Notes under the pieces: model-generated
Told to the model about the DNA's origin: nothing
Database searches by the model: none
Seen by the model: only the letters and a program-made list of their open reading frames with translations
Shown: positions 10,804 to 22,775 of the stretch, piece by piece
Layout: each line of letters begins with the position of its first letter
How positions within the stretch are numbered: the stretch's first letter is position 1
Translations under genes and position numbers: made by a program
Assembly: GCA_932521035.1 (NCBI GenBank)
Contig: OW051494.1
Span: forward strand, 5,256,001 to 5,320,000
DNA from: Oscheius dolichura
Taxonomy: Eukaryota; Nematoda; Chromadorea; Rhabditida; Rhabditidae
Direction: 5' to 3'
DNA length: 64,000 bases

Positions 10804-11464
10804 TTAATTTTGGACGTACTTCTCGACCAGAGCCTTGATTTGGGGATCTTAACGGGAACGGTTTTTTTAAATAAAAACTGAAGCTTACTGGAGACAGCAT
10901 TGGACAGAAGAGGGAACTGAGCCTTGAACTGAGTCTTGGCCTCGTCCGAAAGACCATTGAAGGCTTCAATGTGAGCCTTGGCCTTGGCCTTGAGATCTTC
11001 GAGCGACGGCTTGGTTCCGGCGAGGTACTGGCGGTGGAGTTCGCGTCCGTCGGCAAGGACCTGGAATAAACTGGAATTAGAGTCCACCGGGACTCTCGCC
11101 TTCTTAACAAAGTCCTGGGCCTCTTGTCCGAGAGCGTCGACCTTCTCCTTGATGAAACTGCGGAGTTTGGTGGCCTTCTCGTGGAGGGAGGGGGACTTCT
11201 CCTTCAAGGCGGCCAAAAGCTCGTCCTCGTTGCTGAAGTCCTTGTGCTGCTTGGCGATCTCCTTGAGGACGGCCTTCTCCTCGGGGGTGATGGTCTTCAG
11301 GTGTTCGGCAACCTCGGCGGGGATCAGTGCTGGAACATCCCCTTGAAGGGCTGGAGAAGGGGACACATACCCTTGTACTCGGCCGGGATGTCGTCGAAGT
11401 TCTCGATGGGGGCAGCCAAGACGGCACAGGCCAGGACGGCGACGACGGCAAGTTGACGGAACAT
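10804..11464 (-). CDS. Secreted fatty-acid/retinol-binding protein, paralogue A (FAR)
   Basis: FAR proteins are small secreted helical lipid carriers of nematodes. The start at 11464 gives a signal peptide (MFRQLAVVAVLACAVLA) with probable cleavage after the alanine pair, then helices rich in Lys, Glu and Ala: LIPAEVAEHLKTITPEEKAV, FSNEDELLAALKEKSPSLHE, GTKPSLEDLKAKAKAHIEAF. The mature length of about 160 residues is normal. The start follows TTTCAGgac. Introns are a 43-44 nt GT-AG intron after the EYK codons, a 39 nt segment at 11061-11099 that is best read as a GC-AG intron, and a last intron before the NPQIKALVEKYVQN end. The stop TAA is at 10804-10806 and a polyadenylation signal at 10793-10798. 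It is divergent from paralogue B. Confidence 0.88.
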
Positions 11465-11529
11465 GTCCTGAAACGGAGTGGTTGGAGAGGACTCGAGAGA
11501 GGGGCTGCGGTGAGCTGGATGGCCTGTCC

Positions 11530-11536
11530 TTTTATA
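11530..11536 (-). promoter_or_regulatory. TATA-like box of FAR paralogue A
   Basis: TATAAAA on the minus strand lies 66 bp upstream of the FAR-A start codon. This suits a highly expressed secreted-protein gene. The call is made from motif and position only. Confidence 0.45.
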
Positions 11537-11599
11537 CGGGAAAAGGGGTGTGAGAAAGAGGGAAGAGACGGAAAAGAGCACGGCCAGGGTGGAGAGCGC

Positions 11600-12110
11600 A
11601 AGAAGTTATATTTTCTGATGGCAACATGTGCTCGAGCGGAGCCGCCACGGATAACCTTTGCCCCGGGCAAAGGACGTGCTGCTGTGCAAAAGACCGTTTT
11701 TATGTGGAGGCATCTGTCTCGGGGCAAATCCGAGGAACACCTCGGCATTTGAACTTCGCTCTCGGATGCGAGAGCCATGGTCCGACGAGTAGGTCAAAGG
11801 AACAGTTTATCGTTTACGGGGATCCAGTTACAGCCTAAACTGTTTATCGTCCGGCCAAGGAACAGGCTATCCTCGTCTTCCCCTCGGGACCGACACTCCG
11901 GCTACCTCGTTCCAGGAAGGGGCATTCGTCCCTCTCCGTCAGGAAAGGGACGTGTCCCTAAATACCACCGTCTTACACAGGGGGCAGGCTCAAATCGGTC
12001 TCTCAAACCGGGGCCCCTCAAGCCTCGGAGCCCCAACCCCGCCCCGTTACCTCCCCTCTCCGCGGTGCCCGGGATCTCTCCCCTTCTCTCCCCTCCTGCC
12101 ATCTCTTTCA
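11600..12110. other. Shared upstream region of the divergent FAR pair
   Basis: About 500 bp of GC-rich sequence separates the two TATA-like boxes. CCCGGGCAAAGG, GGGGCAAATCC and repeated GTTTATCGT motifs are seen but none can be tied to a known factor. It probably holds the promoters of both genes, since no other gene is recognisable in it. Confidence 0.4.
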
Positions 12111-12115
12111 GACAC

Positions 12116-12123
12116 TATTTAAA
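12116..12123 (+). promoter_or_regulatory. TATA-like box of FAR paralogue B
   Basis: TATTTAAA lies about 98 bp upstream of the FAR-B start. It is weaker than the paralogue A element. Motif and position are the only evidence. Confidence 0.35.
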
Positions 12124-12213
12124 CGATTTCCAGCCGGCTCAGCCCATCAGTCAGACAGTCTTCCCCTCTCCTGACCCTCTCTCGAGTCCTCTCCAACCAC
12201 TCCGTTTCAGGAC

Positions 12214-12868
12214 ATGTTCCGTCAACTTGCCGTCGTCGCCGTCCTGGCCTGTGCCGTCTTGGCTGCCCCCATCGAGAACTTCGACGACATCCCGGCCGAG
12301 TACAAGGGTATGTGTCCCCTTCTCCAGCCCTTCAAAGGGATGTTCCAGCACTGATCCCCGCCGAGGTTGCCGAACACCTGAAGACCATCACCCCCGAGGA
12401 GAAGGCCGCCCTCAAGGAAGTCGCCAAGCAGCACAAGGACTTCAGCAACGAGGACGAGGTGCCGTCTTTTATTTAGAGAGACAAGCCGTTTTCAGTTCCT
12501 GGCCGCCCTCAAGGAGAAGTCCCCCTCCCTCCACGAGAAGGCCGTCAAGCTCCACGCCTACGTCAAGGCCAAGGTCGATGCTCTCGGAGACGAGGCTAAG
12601 GAGTTCGTCAAGAAGGTAAAGCTGTCCCCACGGGAAAAGACATCCTCCCGTTCAGGTCCTTGCCGACGGACGCGCCATCCACCGGGAGTACCTCGCCGGC
12701 ACCAAGCCTTCCCTGGAGGAGCTCAAGGCCAAGGCGAAGACCCACATCGACGCATTCAAGGCACTCTCCGACGGAGCCAAGGAGGACTTCAAGACCCACT
12801 TCCCCATCCTCTCCGGCCTCGTCCAGAACCCCCAGATCAAGGACCTCGCCGACAAATACCTGAACTGA
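12214..12868 (+). CDS. Secreted fatty-acid/retinol-binding protein, paralogue B (FAR)
   Basis: This is the plus-strand partner of paralogue A. It has the identical signal peptide and mature start (MFRQLAVVAVLACAVLA, then APIENFDDIPAEYK) and an almost identical first intron. Exons: 12214 to about 12308; after the intron, LIPAEVAEHLKTITPEEKAA to NEDE; then FLAALKEKSPSLHEKAVKLH to EFVKK; and after a GT-AG intron (gtaaag...ttcag, to 12655), VLADGRAIHREYLAGTKPS to KDLADKYLN with a TGA at 12866-12868. AATAAA is at 12894-12899. The first 35 bp upstream of the start, including TTTCAGgac, also match paralogue A. The product is a lipid-binding secreted protein of about 180 residues. Divergence increases toward the 3' end. 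Confidence 0.9.
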
Positions 12869-12899
12869 GGAGATCCATCTGTCGTGTCTACCCAATAAA

Positions 12900-15064
12900 T
12901 CATTTTAAACTACTCGTCTCTGTGTCTGACGGGGAGTGTCTACTCTGGGAATATCCTCCGGGAGTACGGTAGCCGCTGCTCTCTCTCATTCTTTGTTTAA
13001 TCCCATCTCTTATGGATTTCTGGCGACTGGTTCAGCCGGCTGGTGTAATCCGCCATGTTGCGGTGCGAACAGCCGTGGTCATTTTGCATCGGATGGCCCC
13101 AACTGACGCCCCGATTAAACAGTCAAACGGCCAATCTCAACGGAACAATTGAAAGGGCCCGAGGAGGGATCAAACGGAGGGTGCGGCCGAAGGGGGCCTA
13201 TTCGGGCGACACCCGGGAGTTGATAAAGAAGGGTCGCAGGATGCCCTTCGTGAGCTGTCGTCCGAGTACGCGACGCTAGAATACACCCTCCTCCAGTGAT
13301 ACGGTATGCCTCCCGTTGAGAAGGGTCTCCTTTCCTTTCTTTTTTACTTCGTCTCTTGAATGTTGTCGGGGTCTCCTCGACCAAATGGAGTGTGCCTGTC
13401 GGGAAGGGTTACAGCGGCAACAACTGCTCCCGTTCGTGTTCGTCCTCCTGGACGCCGGCAAAAAACTACTTTTTTTTTAACCCGCGGTGCTCTCTTTTTT
13501 AACTGGTAGCCTCGCCAGTGAACATGGCTCTTGTCCTCCTCTTCCCCGGGGAGATGAAGTTGTTTTCTACCGTCTTGGCGACAGGTGGAGAGGGGATCAA
13601 AGGGCACCCCAGGGCAATTAGACGGTCTCCGCGGCATCTGCTGCCAATTTCGCAGGTGTCGTCCCGAGCCAGGGGTATTTGTCAGTAAGATTATGCATTG
13701 TCCTGGGCAAACAGAAACACCTTGCAACAGGCCATTTGACCCGTCCCCTCGATCGAACCTATCGATCGACCCTCGGCCAGAGGAGCCTCCCCCAAGTTGG
13801 AGGCAATTCAGTCCAGTCGTTTTGGTGGTTATTACAGCCAATAATAGGAGGGGGCGACCCACCCCGGCTGGCTGTCTTTGTCCCCGATGCTCCCTAATTC
13901 GGATCAGCTGACCTCCAGGAAAGGAACGCTCCTTTTTGTCTCCCTAAATCACCCACCCCCGACGTGTCCCCCGGGGGACGAGAGCCGTCGCCCCCCGCCG
14001 TAAAGTATCACAGCAGTGGCCCTTTCTGGCCTGCACAGTCCTTCTTCCCGCCGCCGCCGTCTCTTCTCTCCCACGACCGTCGATTAACATACAGTTTTCG
14101 TTGCTCTCGAGACCCTTTATGACTTCAAGATGTCTCCTGCGACATCGATAGCCGCGGGTGAAACACACTTCAATTACAACAGCGGGCGCCCTCGCTTGAT
14201 CTCCCTCCACCGTAATTCTCCGGTAATTCGCGATTCATCGTCAAGCACCGTGACCACCGAATGGAGTTAGATTAGCCGGTCACGTACTTCTCCCCATTGT
14301 GCCTCCTCGGGGCGGTCATATTCCTCCTAAGAGGATTATTGCCCCCGGCTGCTAATTGCCTCTTCCCATTGACTTTTCTTCCCTCTTTCCATTGTCCATA
14401 AATCTCTCTACTTAGAAGATGAACATCCTCGCGTCACCCATTGATAAACCCTGTCCCGAAATTGGAATCGCCCTCCCTCACGCAATCCGCCGTGTATCGC
14501 TCTCCCCTTTTTTGAGTGCCTGCCTCCAATTGAATCTCCTCCCGCCCCAGGATTCAACCTGGCCATCTCCGGCCGATTTCCCTCTTATTCTGACAATTCG
14601 AAGACATTGCCAGAGGGAACAGCCCGAAAGTGAGCGAGATCGGTGAGGCCGCCATCCATCAGGGTTGAGGCGCCGCGTTGTGACACATCTCATGGCTGGA
14701 CACTTGGCCGAAAAACGAAGCCCCCCTCCCTGTCCGAATTGTGTTCCCCTGCTCGTTCGAATCACACATTTATAACGAAATCTGCGACCAAAGACAACGG
14801 GAAGCCATCGGTCAGCGCTGTCTCGGAGGTCACCCCAAACACCATTTTTCGAGAGGATACGCGTGTTTATTCTCGCGACTTCCGCAGGGCTTTTCAGCTT
14901 AAACGGAGCCTCCCCGCAGCTAATGAGACGCCCCCTCTTCTTCAATAAGCCTGCTAATTCCTCCTGCCAGCTCTGGCACATCCCCACCCGTTCACTTATC
15001 TTTTAATCAGGAGCAGTCTCCCGCCTTCTGCCCCTCTCAATAGATCCTCGTTAAGGATGCCCCG
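12900..15064. other. GC-rich intergenic region, no supported gene
   Basis: There are 2.1 kb between FAR-B and ptp-1. Open frames occur on both strands but look like random GC-rich frames: no conserved motif and no matching exon/intron pattern. Likely regulatory sequence for ptp-1. Nothing specific was recognised. Confidence 0.45.
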
Positions 15065-18000
15065 ATGAGGTTCGGCTCGTACAGCTACGACGTCCGCCGC
15101 TCGGAGGGGCTCAACCCCTCGCAGCTCATCGTGCCCCAGAGGAGTATCGTCTGTACCGTGTCCTTCCTCGACGGCAGCGAGAAGCAGTTCATTTTGGAGG
15201 TGGGGGTGGCCAGGACAGAGACAACGGAGAAGTTCAGAGGTCGGCTGATGGCGAGTGCCTCCTGAGCAAGGTCTTCGCCCACCTCGAACTCGTTGAAAAG
15301 GACTTCTTCGGGCTGCAATTCCTCTGTATTTCGGACAACAAGGACACCCAGAAGGTCGGCGACAACTCGGCAGGGGGGACGAAAAGGATTCAGAAATGGC
15401 TGGACCCGCATAAGTCTGTCAGGAAGCAGATGATGTGCCCGCCGTACCACCTCTACTTCCGGGTCAAATTCTACGTGAGCGACCCGCGGAAACTGACCGA
15501 AGAGTACACGCGGTAGGCACTGTGCCCTTCTCCTCCAGCCATTCATCTAGGTACCACTTCTTTATGCAGTTGAGAAGCGACATTCTCGAGGGGAAACTGC
15601 GGTGTGCCGAGGGGTCGCTGACTCTCCTGGCCAGCTATGCCGTCCAATGTGAGTAGGGGAGACTGTCAAAACTGGAGAATATTCAGCCGAACTGGGAGAC
15701 TACTCTGCGGAGGAACACGGCGACGACTATTTAAAAAAGTATGTCTTCAGCTGCGACCAGCCGGAGAATTTCGCCGAACAGGTCGCTCATCTGCATAAGA
15801 TGCACAGGTCTCTCTTATTGCCGGCCGGCCATCCGGACTTTCAGGGGGCAGACGCCGGCCGACGCCGAGTACAACTTCCTCGACCACGCGATGAGATTGG
15901 AACTGTACGGGATCGAACTTTACGAGGCTCAGGTGCCCATCCCTTTCTCCCGTTTTTAACCGACACCTCCAGGACACGAACAACGCGAGGGTACAGCTGG
16001 GGGTGAACTCGTTCGGGATGCTCGTCTTCCACCACGGCATCAAGTCGGCCGCCTATCCCTGGGCCCAGATCACGAAGATTAGCTTCAAGAAGAATCGATT
16101 CATTGTGAACCAGACGCGGCCGGAGAACGAGGTGGGAGGACTGCCGCGAAACTGTAGCCACTTGCCCCAGGTCCGCGATACGCCCATACACTTCACCCTG
16201 CAGTCGGCCCCCTCCTGCAAGGTCCTCTGGAAGTCCTGCATCGAGCATCACACCTTCTTCCGGCTGATAGCGCCGCCGACGGTGCCCCGCAAGGGATTCT
16301 TCCGCATCGGCAGCCGGTTCCGATACAGGTAGGCCAGGAAGGACGGTGCCGATCAATACCGGGCAGACGGCCATCCGTGATTCAGGGCTCTTTATCAGCT
16401 GATTCACTGCCCCTCCATTCCTCTTCCCCTCCCGCAATTAGCCAGTAGTTTATGAAATGTGTCATTGCAGTGGGAGGACGGAGTACCAGGCCATGGACGA
16501 CATCCGGCAGAGGACACGCATCGAACGCACCTTCGAGAGGTGAGCTGTCCCCTTTCAACAGACCCGCCCGGCCCAGACCGACCTCCAAGTCTTCCTCCCG
16601 GGCCACCTACAGCGGCACCGTCTCGTGTGACTCCTCCTTCACTCCGACCACGGCCTCGCCCGACGTGTCCCACCGGATGTACAGGTTGGCAGTCTGCCCG
16701 CTCCCTTCTCCAGACCGGGACGTGTTAAGAAGTGGTTCGGCCCAGCGCCGGGCGCTCGTCCTGAGACGAAGCCCCGAGCCTCCCGCGGCCGACCCCACCG
16801 ATAGGTAATGGTGTGATTGTGGCGGCTGCTAATATTTGTCTAATCAGTCCCGCGGTCCGTCTGCGTCTCCCAATTATCTGTTTTGTCTCCCCGCTGGTCA
16901 CTATACATAGGCCGACTTTCTGTCCAATATCCGCCGGACTATCTCCCACGTCTCCTCTTCTACTTCTTTTCTCCCTTTCTCCTATCGCCCCCTCCCATCT
17001 ACAACCATTGTTGACAGTTCTCTTTTCCACTCTCTCCCGCCTCGTCTCATCCTCCGTTTACCAGGCATGGCCCCCTCCTGAACATGGCAGAGTCGAGTCT
17101 CTGGGACCGAGCCTGTGGCAAGCTTCGTTCGTTTTGTCTCGGAGCATGGATCTACTCGAGGTAACGGGGGAGACATGTTGTCAGGGGCCCGGGGACAGCA
17201 CCTGCCGCGGCCACCTTGATGGATGTTCCCCGTGGCCCCCCGAATAAACACAGAGACGACAAGTCTATCGAGGACCATCATCCGCGTCTCCCAGGGGAGG
17301 ACCCCGCTCTCCATGTCATAAATAAGAGTGGTCGATTCGGGCCGGCCAACGCGTAAAAAGTACTCCGGACACAATCAGAGCCAGCCAGGAAATGGACGGG
17401 GTCGCGGAAAGTATCCGAGTCTGTGCTTATCGGGCGAGCATCTAATTCCATAAGCCCAACTGGTCAAATAGCCGGGCCTAATGATGAACGCTTCTTCCGC
17501 CATTAGGCAGGCAGGCCCCTTGACCTTCGGGTTCTCGATTACAGTTGGGGAACCGGGCGCCTCGAGGGCAATCGTAACTCCTTGAAGCAGCCCCTCCACC
17601 CCGACCACCCCTGAACTCCTTTTCCCTAAACTACTCGTATCATATTCTATTGTTCTCGTGTTTCGCGAAAACTCCATGAGCCAGCCCCGCCTCCCCTCCC
17701 CCGGGGGCAAAACTCTGTTATCAGCTGTTCAACTACTCCCTTCCAGCTCGCTTTTTGTTGCTTTTTTCCAATTAAATACGGAAAGGGAATCGATCGTTTC
17801 CCATGGAAATACGCATCTATTGTACGCTCTTTTGACTGGCGTCTCCCGTTGTCCAGTTGCAACCGAGCCACTAGTCCCCCTCCATCTCACACCCATTCCA
17901 ACCAGAGAGTACAGAATGCTGAAGTTCGCCGTGGGCCCGTGGGTGGCCCAGAAGTACGGCGACCACTGCGGACGGGAGAACGGGCCCCCGGTTACCATGC

Positions 18001-21000
18001 GGAGACCACGGTGAGTTGACTTTGCCATTCCCGGGGGGCGCCTCCTCCTCCTCCAGGGGAGCCTCCTCGACTGGGGCGCCACAGTCATTTTCAACAGAAC
18101 ACCTGGCGGGCCGATAGGGTTACACAGCTTATGCAAAAAGGCCCTTACAGCCCGAGACTTTACTGCTTTGTCGCCCCTTCCCCCGCCAGAAAAACTCCTT
18201 TCTCCTCATGCAATACTATGAAAATGAAATGGAAAAACAGTCAGTCCAATTTTGAATGTTTTGGGCCATTACCAGCGGGAGCCGGGTGAGCAAACACGGG
18301 TCGAGTGTTCCAGTCAAAAAAGGGCTCTTTGAATCGGGTGGACGGCCGGACGAGACCGTCCTCCTGGCAGCCTGCGAGGTAGCGGAACGTCGAGAAACAC
18401 GTTCCTAATGTGGCCGGAAACTGTGTTACTGCCATCTGCAGTCGTCCGCCTCGCCTCGCCCCACACGAACTGCACCACCTCCCCCTAATGGCAGTCGAGG
18501 TCATCTTCCGCCCTCTCGGCCACCAACACTCTCTGCCCCGGAAAAGTGTCTCCCTTTCCCGACCAGCCGTCGTTTCAATTGATTATTACCGCCTAGTTGC
18601 CCGTGTTCCGTGACTCATTTCCGCCGCAGTGTCATGTCCCAAATGTGACCCTCTCAGCTGACTCAGTCGGCCCTTTTCCAATTGTCGAAATCTGCTACTC
18701 CCCGTTCCCAGCGTGTCTCGCAGTCCCCTTGGCAAACAAATCCTTCCGCGGCTGTTCCCCTTCTCCCTGGCCGGCTTAGCCTTATGAATAATCTCACATA
18801 TGGCACTTATCGGAATAAAAAACAAGCCGATTGCGTCGGAGATTCGACTTTTGGTCGTTTTTGATTCTCAGATGAGCGGATAAGCCGAATCCCTGGCTAC
18901 TGCCACCTCATCCAGCCCCCGGGGTTGATTGTTTCTCTGTTTGTGTTCGCCCGCCGCGTGAAGGACCTTTCTACGAATCCGGAACCGGAACAGATTGATA
19001 CCGCCCAGATCACCGCTATCAAAGTGCTCGCCCGCTGCTCCTGGCGCATTGTCCTCCCCCTAACAGCGTCCCGTGTCCAGAAGAGTCCAACCGCCGTGGT
19101 CGACAGATAAGTTCTCCATTTTCAGCGAATCGTCGGCCCCGTCCCTCCGACGTCGAGCGAAAGAGACGATCTTCGGCGTGTCAGAAGACGAGAGCGAGGA
19201 GCACAGCTGGACCCCGGTCATGCAGGTGAGTCTGCCCCGTTTGATTAGTCCTCATCTATCTATAAATCGATAGTTCCGGTCTCTGTGCCCCGCATCTGCC
19301 GTCTCCCTCGAACTGTCTCCTCCGGGCCGGTTTTCCGTTTTCCGTCTCTCGCCCTGTGCTCTCCGCCCTCGCGCGCTGTCTCCCCTCCGTCCACCGGCTT
19401 AGCACCGCATTTTCGGTGGACTTTTCTTGTCTCCTCGGTCGCGGCCATGCACAATTAACATATTATCCGTCGACCAGGCTTCCTAGCCATGTCTTCGAGG
19501 ACCCAAAATGGCAAAATGATAGACATCGCCTCGGCCATAAAGTTCTTCAACGGCGGCGAGGTAGGCCCTGTCTCCCCCTCTCTCCTGCCCTTTCCCTAAT
19601 ATCCCAGTATTGTCAACGGCTGCTGTGCCCCCGGGTAATATAATCTCGGTTTGTTGGTGCTGACTGGCGGCTGTCAGCTCTCGAGTCGCTCCGCGTAGAA
19701 AACGTCTCTTTGTCGGGACGGGGCCATAGGGGGAGAGGGCGATGTTTCCCCGGTGACCCTAGTATTTTTGCCACTTCTGGCCCATTCGTCAGCCACTTGA
19801 GCAATACTCGTCGTGTTTGCCAACAACGCGACGAGATCTTCCCACTCATTGCGTGAGCCATAGACCGGGATAAGTTTTGAAGGCATCATCGGATCCCTTA
19901 CAGGCATGTACTTCGACGGCCGCCGTGCACCACCGTTCGCCGAGCACTCTGCCCTCGGGCACCGTCCGCAAGTCAATGCCCAATGGGTACAACAACGGCT
20001 ACAACAACGGGTACGGCGGCTCCTTCGCCAGCGGGTCCTCCTCCACGTATTCTAACGGAAGTAGGCCTCCTCCGCCGGCTGTCATCCTTCTCTTTCAGCC
20101 CTGTCGAGAGCCGCCCTGGCCAGGGCCTCGCCCCGGCTCAGTCAGCCTCCTCCGTCCACTAATGGCGGCAGTCCCCGGTCCTCCGTGGCCAGGTATGTTC
20201 CCTCCTTCTAATTACCCCATTCATCGTCAAGTATACAATCCCCGGTCATTCACAAGGAAATGTCTTTCAGCTACGCGTCACACTCCTCCAGCCAGGCCAG
20301 GAGCCCCCCTCGGGCCAGGAGAAGCCCCCAGAGCAACAAGGTTCGTCCTCCCATTAGTCATCTGGCAGTCAGCGCGTCACGATCAATCAGCTGTTCGGGG
20401 AAACCCTATGATTCGGGGAAGGGGCCGTATTTTGAGGCTTCTCTGGGGATCTCTGTGAAAATTCCCCTTTCTGGGTAGGGGGGCCGTTTCCTAATAGGGC
20501 AGGCGTGGTGACTTCCCCCTTTCTTGAAACGGCGACAATTGACGGGCCTTCTGAGAGGCGGGGTCTTCGTGGAAATCATTAGCCATTTCCGAGAAAAGGG
20601 ACGGGGCTACCGGGGGTTCGAGGCTGGCTCACCCTCAGTTTTCAGTCGAACTCGCCCGTCGGAGAGGACTCCCTGGTCATTGTCAAGATGAGGCCCGACT
20701 CTGCTGGCCGCTTTGGTTTTAATGTCAAAGGAGGAGCCGATCAGAACTACCCGGTCATCGTGTCCCGCGTGGCCCCCGGCAGCTCGGCCGACAAGAGCCA
20801 TCCTCGACTCAACGAGGGCGACCAGGTACGGAGATCGAGGAGGAAATTGAGGGCAGGCTTCAGGTGATTCTGATCAACGGACGGGATGTGTCCAAAATGG
20901 CCCACGATCAGGTGGTCGCGTTTATCCGAGCAGCCAGAGGCGCTCTCGGAGGAGAGCTTCTGCTGACCATCAAGCCTAACGGTGAGTACTCCCCTCTTTT

Positions 21001-22202
21001 CATTTTGACTATTTGATGTTTAGTGTGTCGTTTTGGAGAGGATGTTGAGGAGCCGGAGACGGTGCCGGAGTCGGCTCGGGTGGCGGAGAGCGTGCCCCGA
21101 AGCGACAAGCTGAGCCACTCGCTGAGACTCATCTCGGAGGCGCTCAAGTCGGGCCGGATCAACGAGCAGTTCGAGCAGCTGTACAGGAAGAAGGCGGGCA
21201 TGAGCATGAACGAGTGTCGCCAGCCGCAGAACATGAACAAGAACAGGTACCGTGCCCCGGGAAGTCCCACCCCGACTCTTGCAGATACCGAGACGTGTGC
21301 CCCTACGACGCGACCAGAGTCGTCCTCAACTCCGCCCCTGCCGGAGACTACATCAACGCCAATTTTGTCAACGTGAGCCAGGAGGTCGAAACCGACGGAG
21401 AGAATTCAGATGGAGATCCCCAGCTCGGGAATAGTCAACCGGTACATCGCCTGCCAGGGCCCGCTCTGCCACACGACCGCCGACTTCTGGCTCATGGTCT
21501 GGGAGCAGCTCTGCACCACTATTATTATGTTGACGACGACGATCGAGAAGGGTCGGACCAAGTGCCACCAGTACTGGCCGAGGTGAGAGACCCTCCTCTT
21601 CCTCCTCCATCCCCCAGTTTAGACTCTACGAATCACAGGAGTTCGGACGGCTCGTGGTCACCTGCCTCAAGGACCGGGACACGGCCAACTGTTGCTACCG
21701 GGAGTTCTCCGTCAAGGATCGAAATGTTTCTCCCCTTTTTAAAACTAATTACGGATGAAATTTCAGTCGAAAGAGGAGCGCCGAGTGACTCAGATGCAGT
21801 ACGTGGCCTGGCCCGATCACGGCGTGCCAGACGACCCGAAGCATTTCATCACGTTTGTGGAGGAGGTCCGCCGGGCTCGGGCTGGATCCGTGGAACCCAT
21901 CGTGGTGCACTGCTCGGCCGGAATTGGCCGGACAGGGGTGCTCATCTTGATGGAGACGGCCTCGTGTCTGGTGGAAGCCAACGAGCCCGTCTATCCTTTG
22001 GATATTGTGAAGACCATGAGGGACCAGAGGCCCATGCTTATCCAGACCCCAGTGAGTGGCTTTCGAAGAGCATATGGAGGACTATTTACCCTATAAAATA
22101 ATATTTCAGATTCAATACCAATTCGTGTGTGAGTCTATTATTCGGGCCTTCAACGACGGATATATCAAACCATTAGCTGAATTTATCAAGCAGAAGCGTT
22201 GA
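15065..22202 (+). CDS. ptp-1: FERM-PDZ protein tyrosine phosphatase (PTPN3/PTPN4, ptp-1 type)
   Basis: This is a cytoplasmic, membrane-linked tyrosine phosphatase. The FERM domain runs from 15065 ([20 protein letters not shown]) through [39 protein letters not shown] and [20 protein letters not shown] to [18 protein letters not shown] near 16.25 kb. [21 protein letters not shown] segment follows, as in PTPN4. The linker (16.5-20.6 kb) is spread over several Ser/Gly/Asn-rich exons in long introns. A PDZ domain begins near 20650 ([20 protein letters not shown]) and ends with [10 protein letters not shown]. The phosphatase domain shows [12 protein letters not shown], the WPD loop ([11 protein letters not shown]) and the catalytic [13 protein letters not shown] with intact Cys and Arg. 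The stop TGA is at 22200-22202. One linker intron is only 22 nt (16540-16561). Linker exon choice is uncertain. Confidence 0.9.
17916..18009 (+). other. Possible alternative first exon of ptp-1
   Basis: In the longest linker intron an ATG opens [20 protein letters not shown] and the frame runs to a good donor (CACGgtgagt) at about 18009. It could be an alternative start giving a shorter isoform without the FERM domain, or an ordinary internal exon. No transcript evidence is available. Confidence 0.35.
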
Positions 22203-22258
22203 TACCTCTGTTTCACCATTTCTTCACGGGCTTGTCTCCTAGTCATTTATAACTGAAC

Positions 22259-22516
22259 ATGGAACCAAAAGAGAAAAGTTCAAACTGTGATAAACGTATC
22301 CGTCTGTATATACCCGCCAAAGAGAACATATTTTTACCTGGGTACACGCCGTCTCAAATAGCATTATTTAGTGTATCTGTGAGATTAATAAATGTTTTTT
22401 TGTTCTCGGATTGTTATACAGATCTTCAGATTGTAACAGATGTGTTTCCAAGAGAGACGGTGTCTATAACCGCTTCCAATAGAATTAGAGCTTATATACG
22501 AGAAAGTGGAAATTAG
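22259..22516 (+). CDS. Small unrecognised open frame downstream of ptp-1
   Basis: An 85-codon frame starting MEPKEKSSNCDKRIRLYIPA sits 57 bp after the ptp-1 stop and may be split by an intron ending TTGTTATACAG near 22422. No family is recognised. It lies in AT-rich sequence and could be a small operon member or simply 3' untranslated sequence. The start lacks a close AG acceptor. Confidence 0.25.
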   Translation: MEPKEKSSNCDKRIRLYIPAKENIFLPGYTPSQIALFSVSVRLINVFLFSDCYTDLQIVTDVFPRETVSITASNRIRAYIRESGN

Positions 22517-22775
22517 CATTCGAAAATGCGCCTTTCGCTGCGGGGTCAAAAAATCACTTTCGCGCAAAATTATAATTCCCAAAATAAATGTTGTTTTTTT
22601 CGCAAGCAGTAATTGCTTATTTTGCGTTTTTGAAATGAAGACAGCTTTATATATGAACAGTAGTGTTTATGTAGCCAGTTCAATGCAAAACGAATTATAC
22701 CTTGGTTCATTATCACGATTGTTGTTTATTAGTACAATATAAATACAATGTTTGCAGTAAAACAACTGGTGCACC

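Noticed and set aside
11104-11778. Long Arg/Pro/Ser-rich frames over the FAR pair on both strands
   Set aside because: Wrong-frame readings of GC-rich FAR exons and promoter. The FAR proteins themselves are conserved and spliced in another frame.
13344-13862. 172-codon minus-strand frame between FAR-B and ptp-1
   Set aside because: Composition is that of random GC-rich sequence (Arg/Gly/Pro), with no motif, no conserved splice pattern and overlapping open frames on the other strand.
14700-14780. Possible tRNA from a GTTCGAATC motif
   Set aside because: The bases around the motif do not pair as a T-arm, and no acceptor or D-arm could be found.
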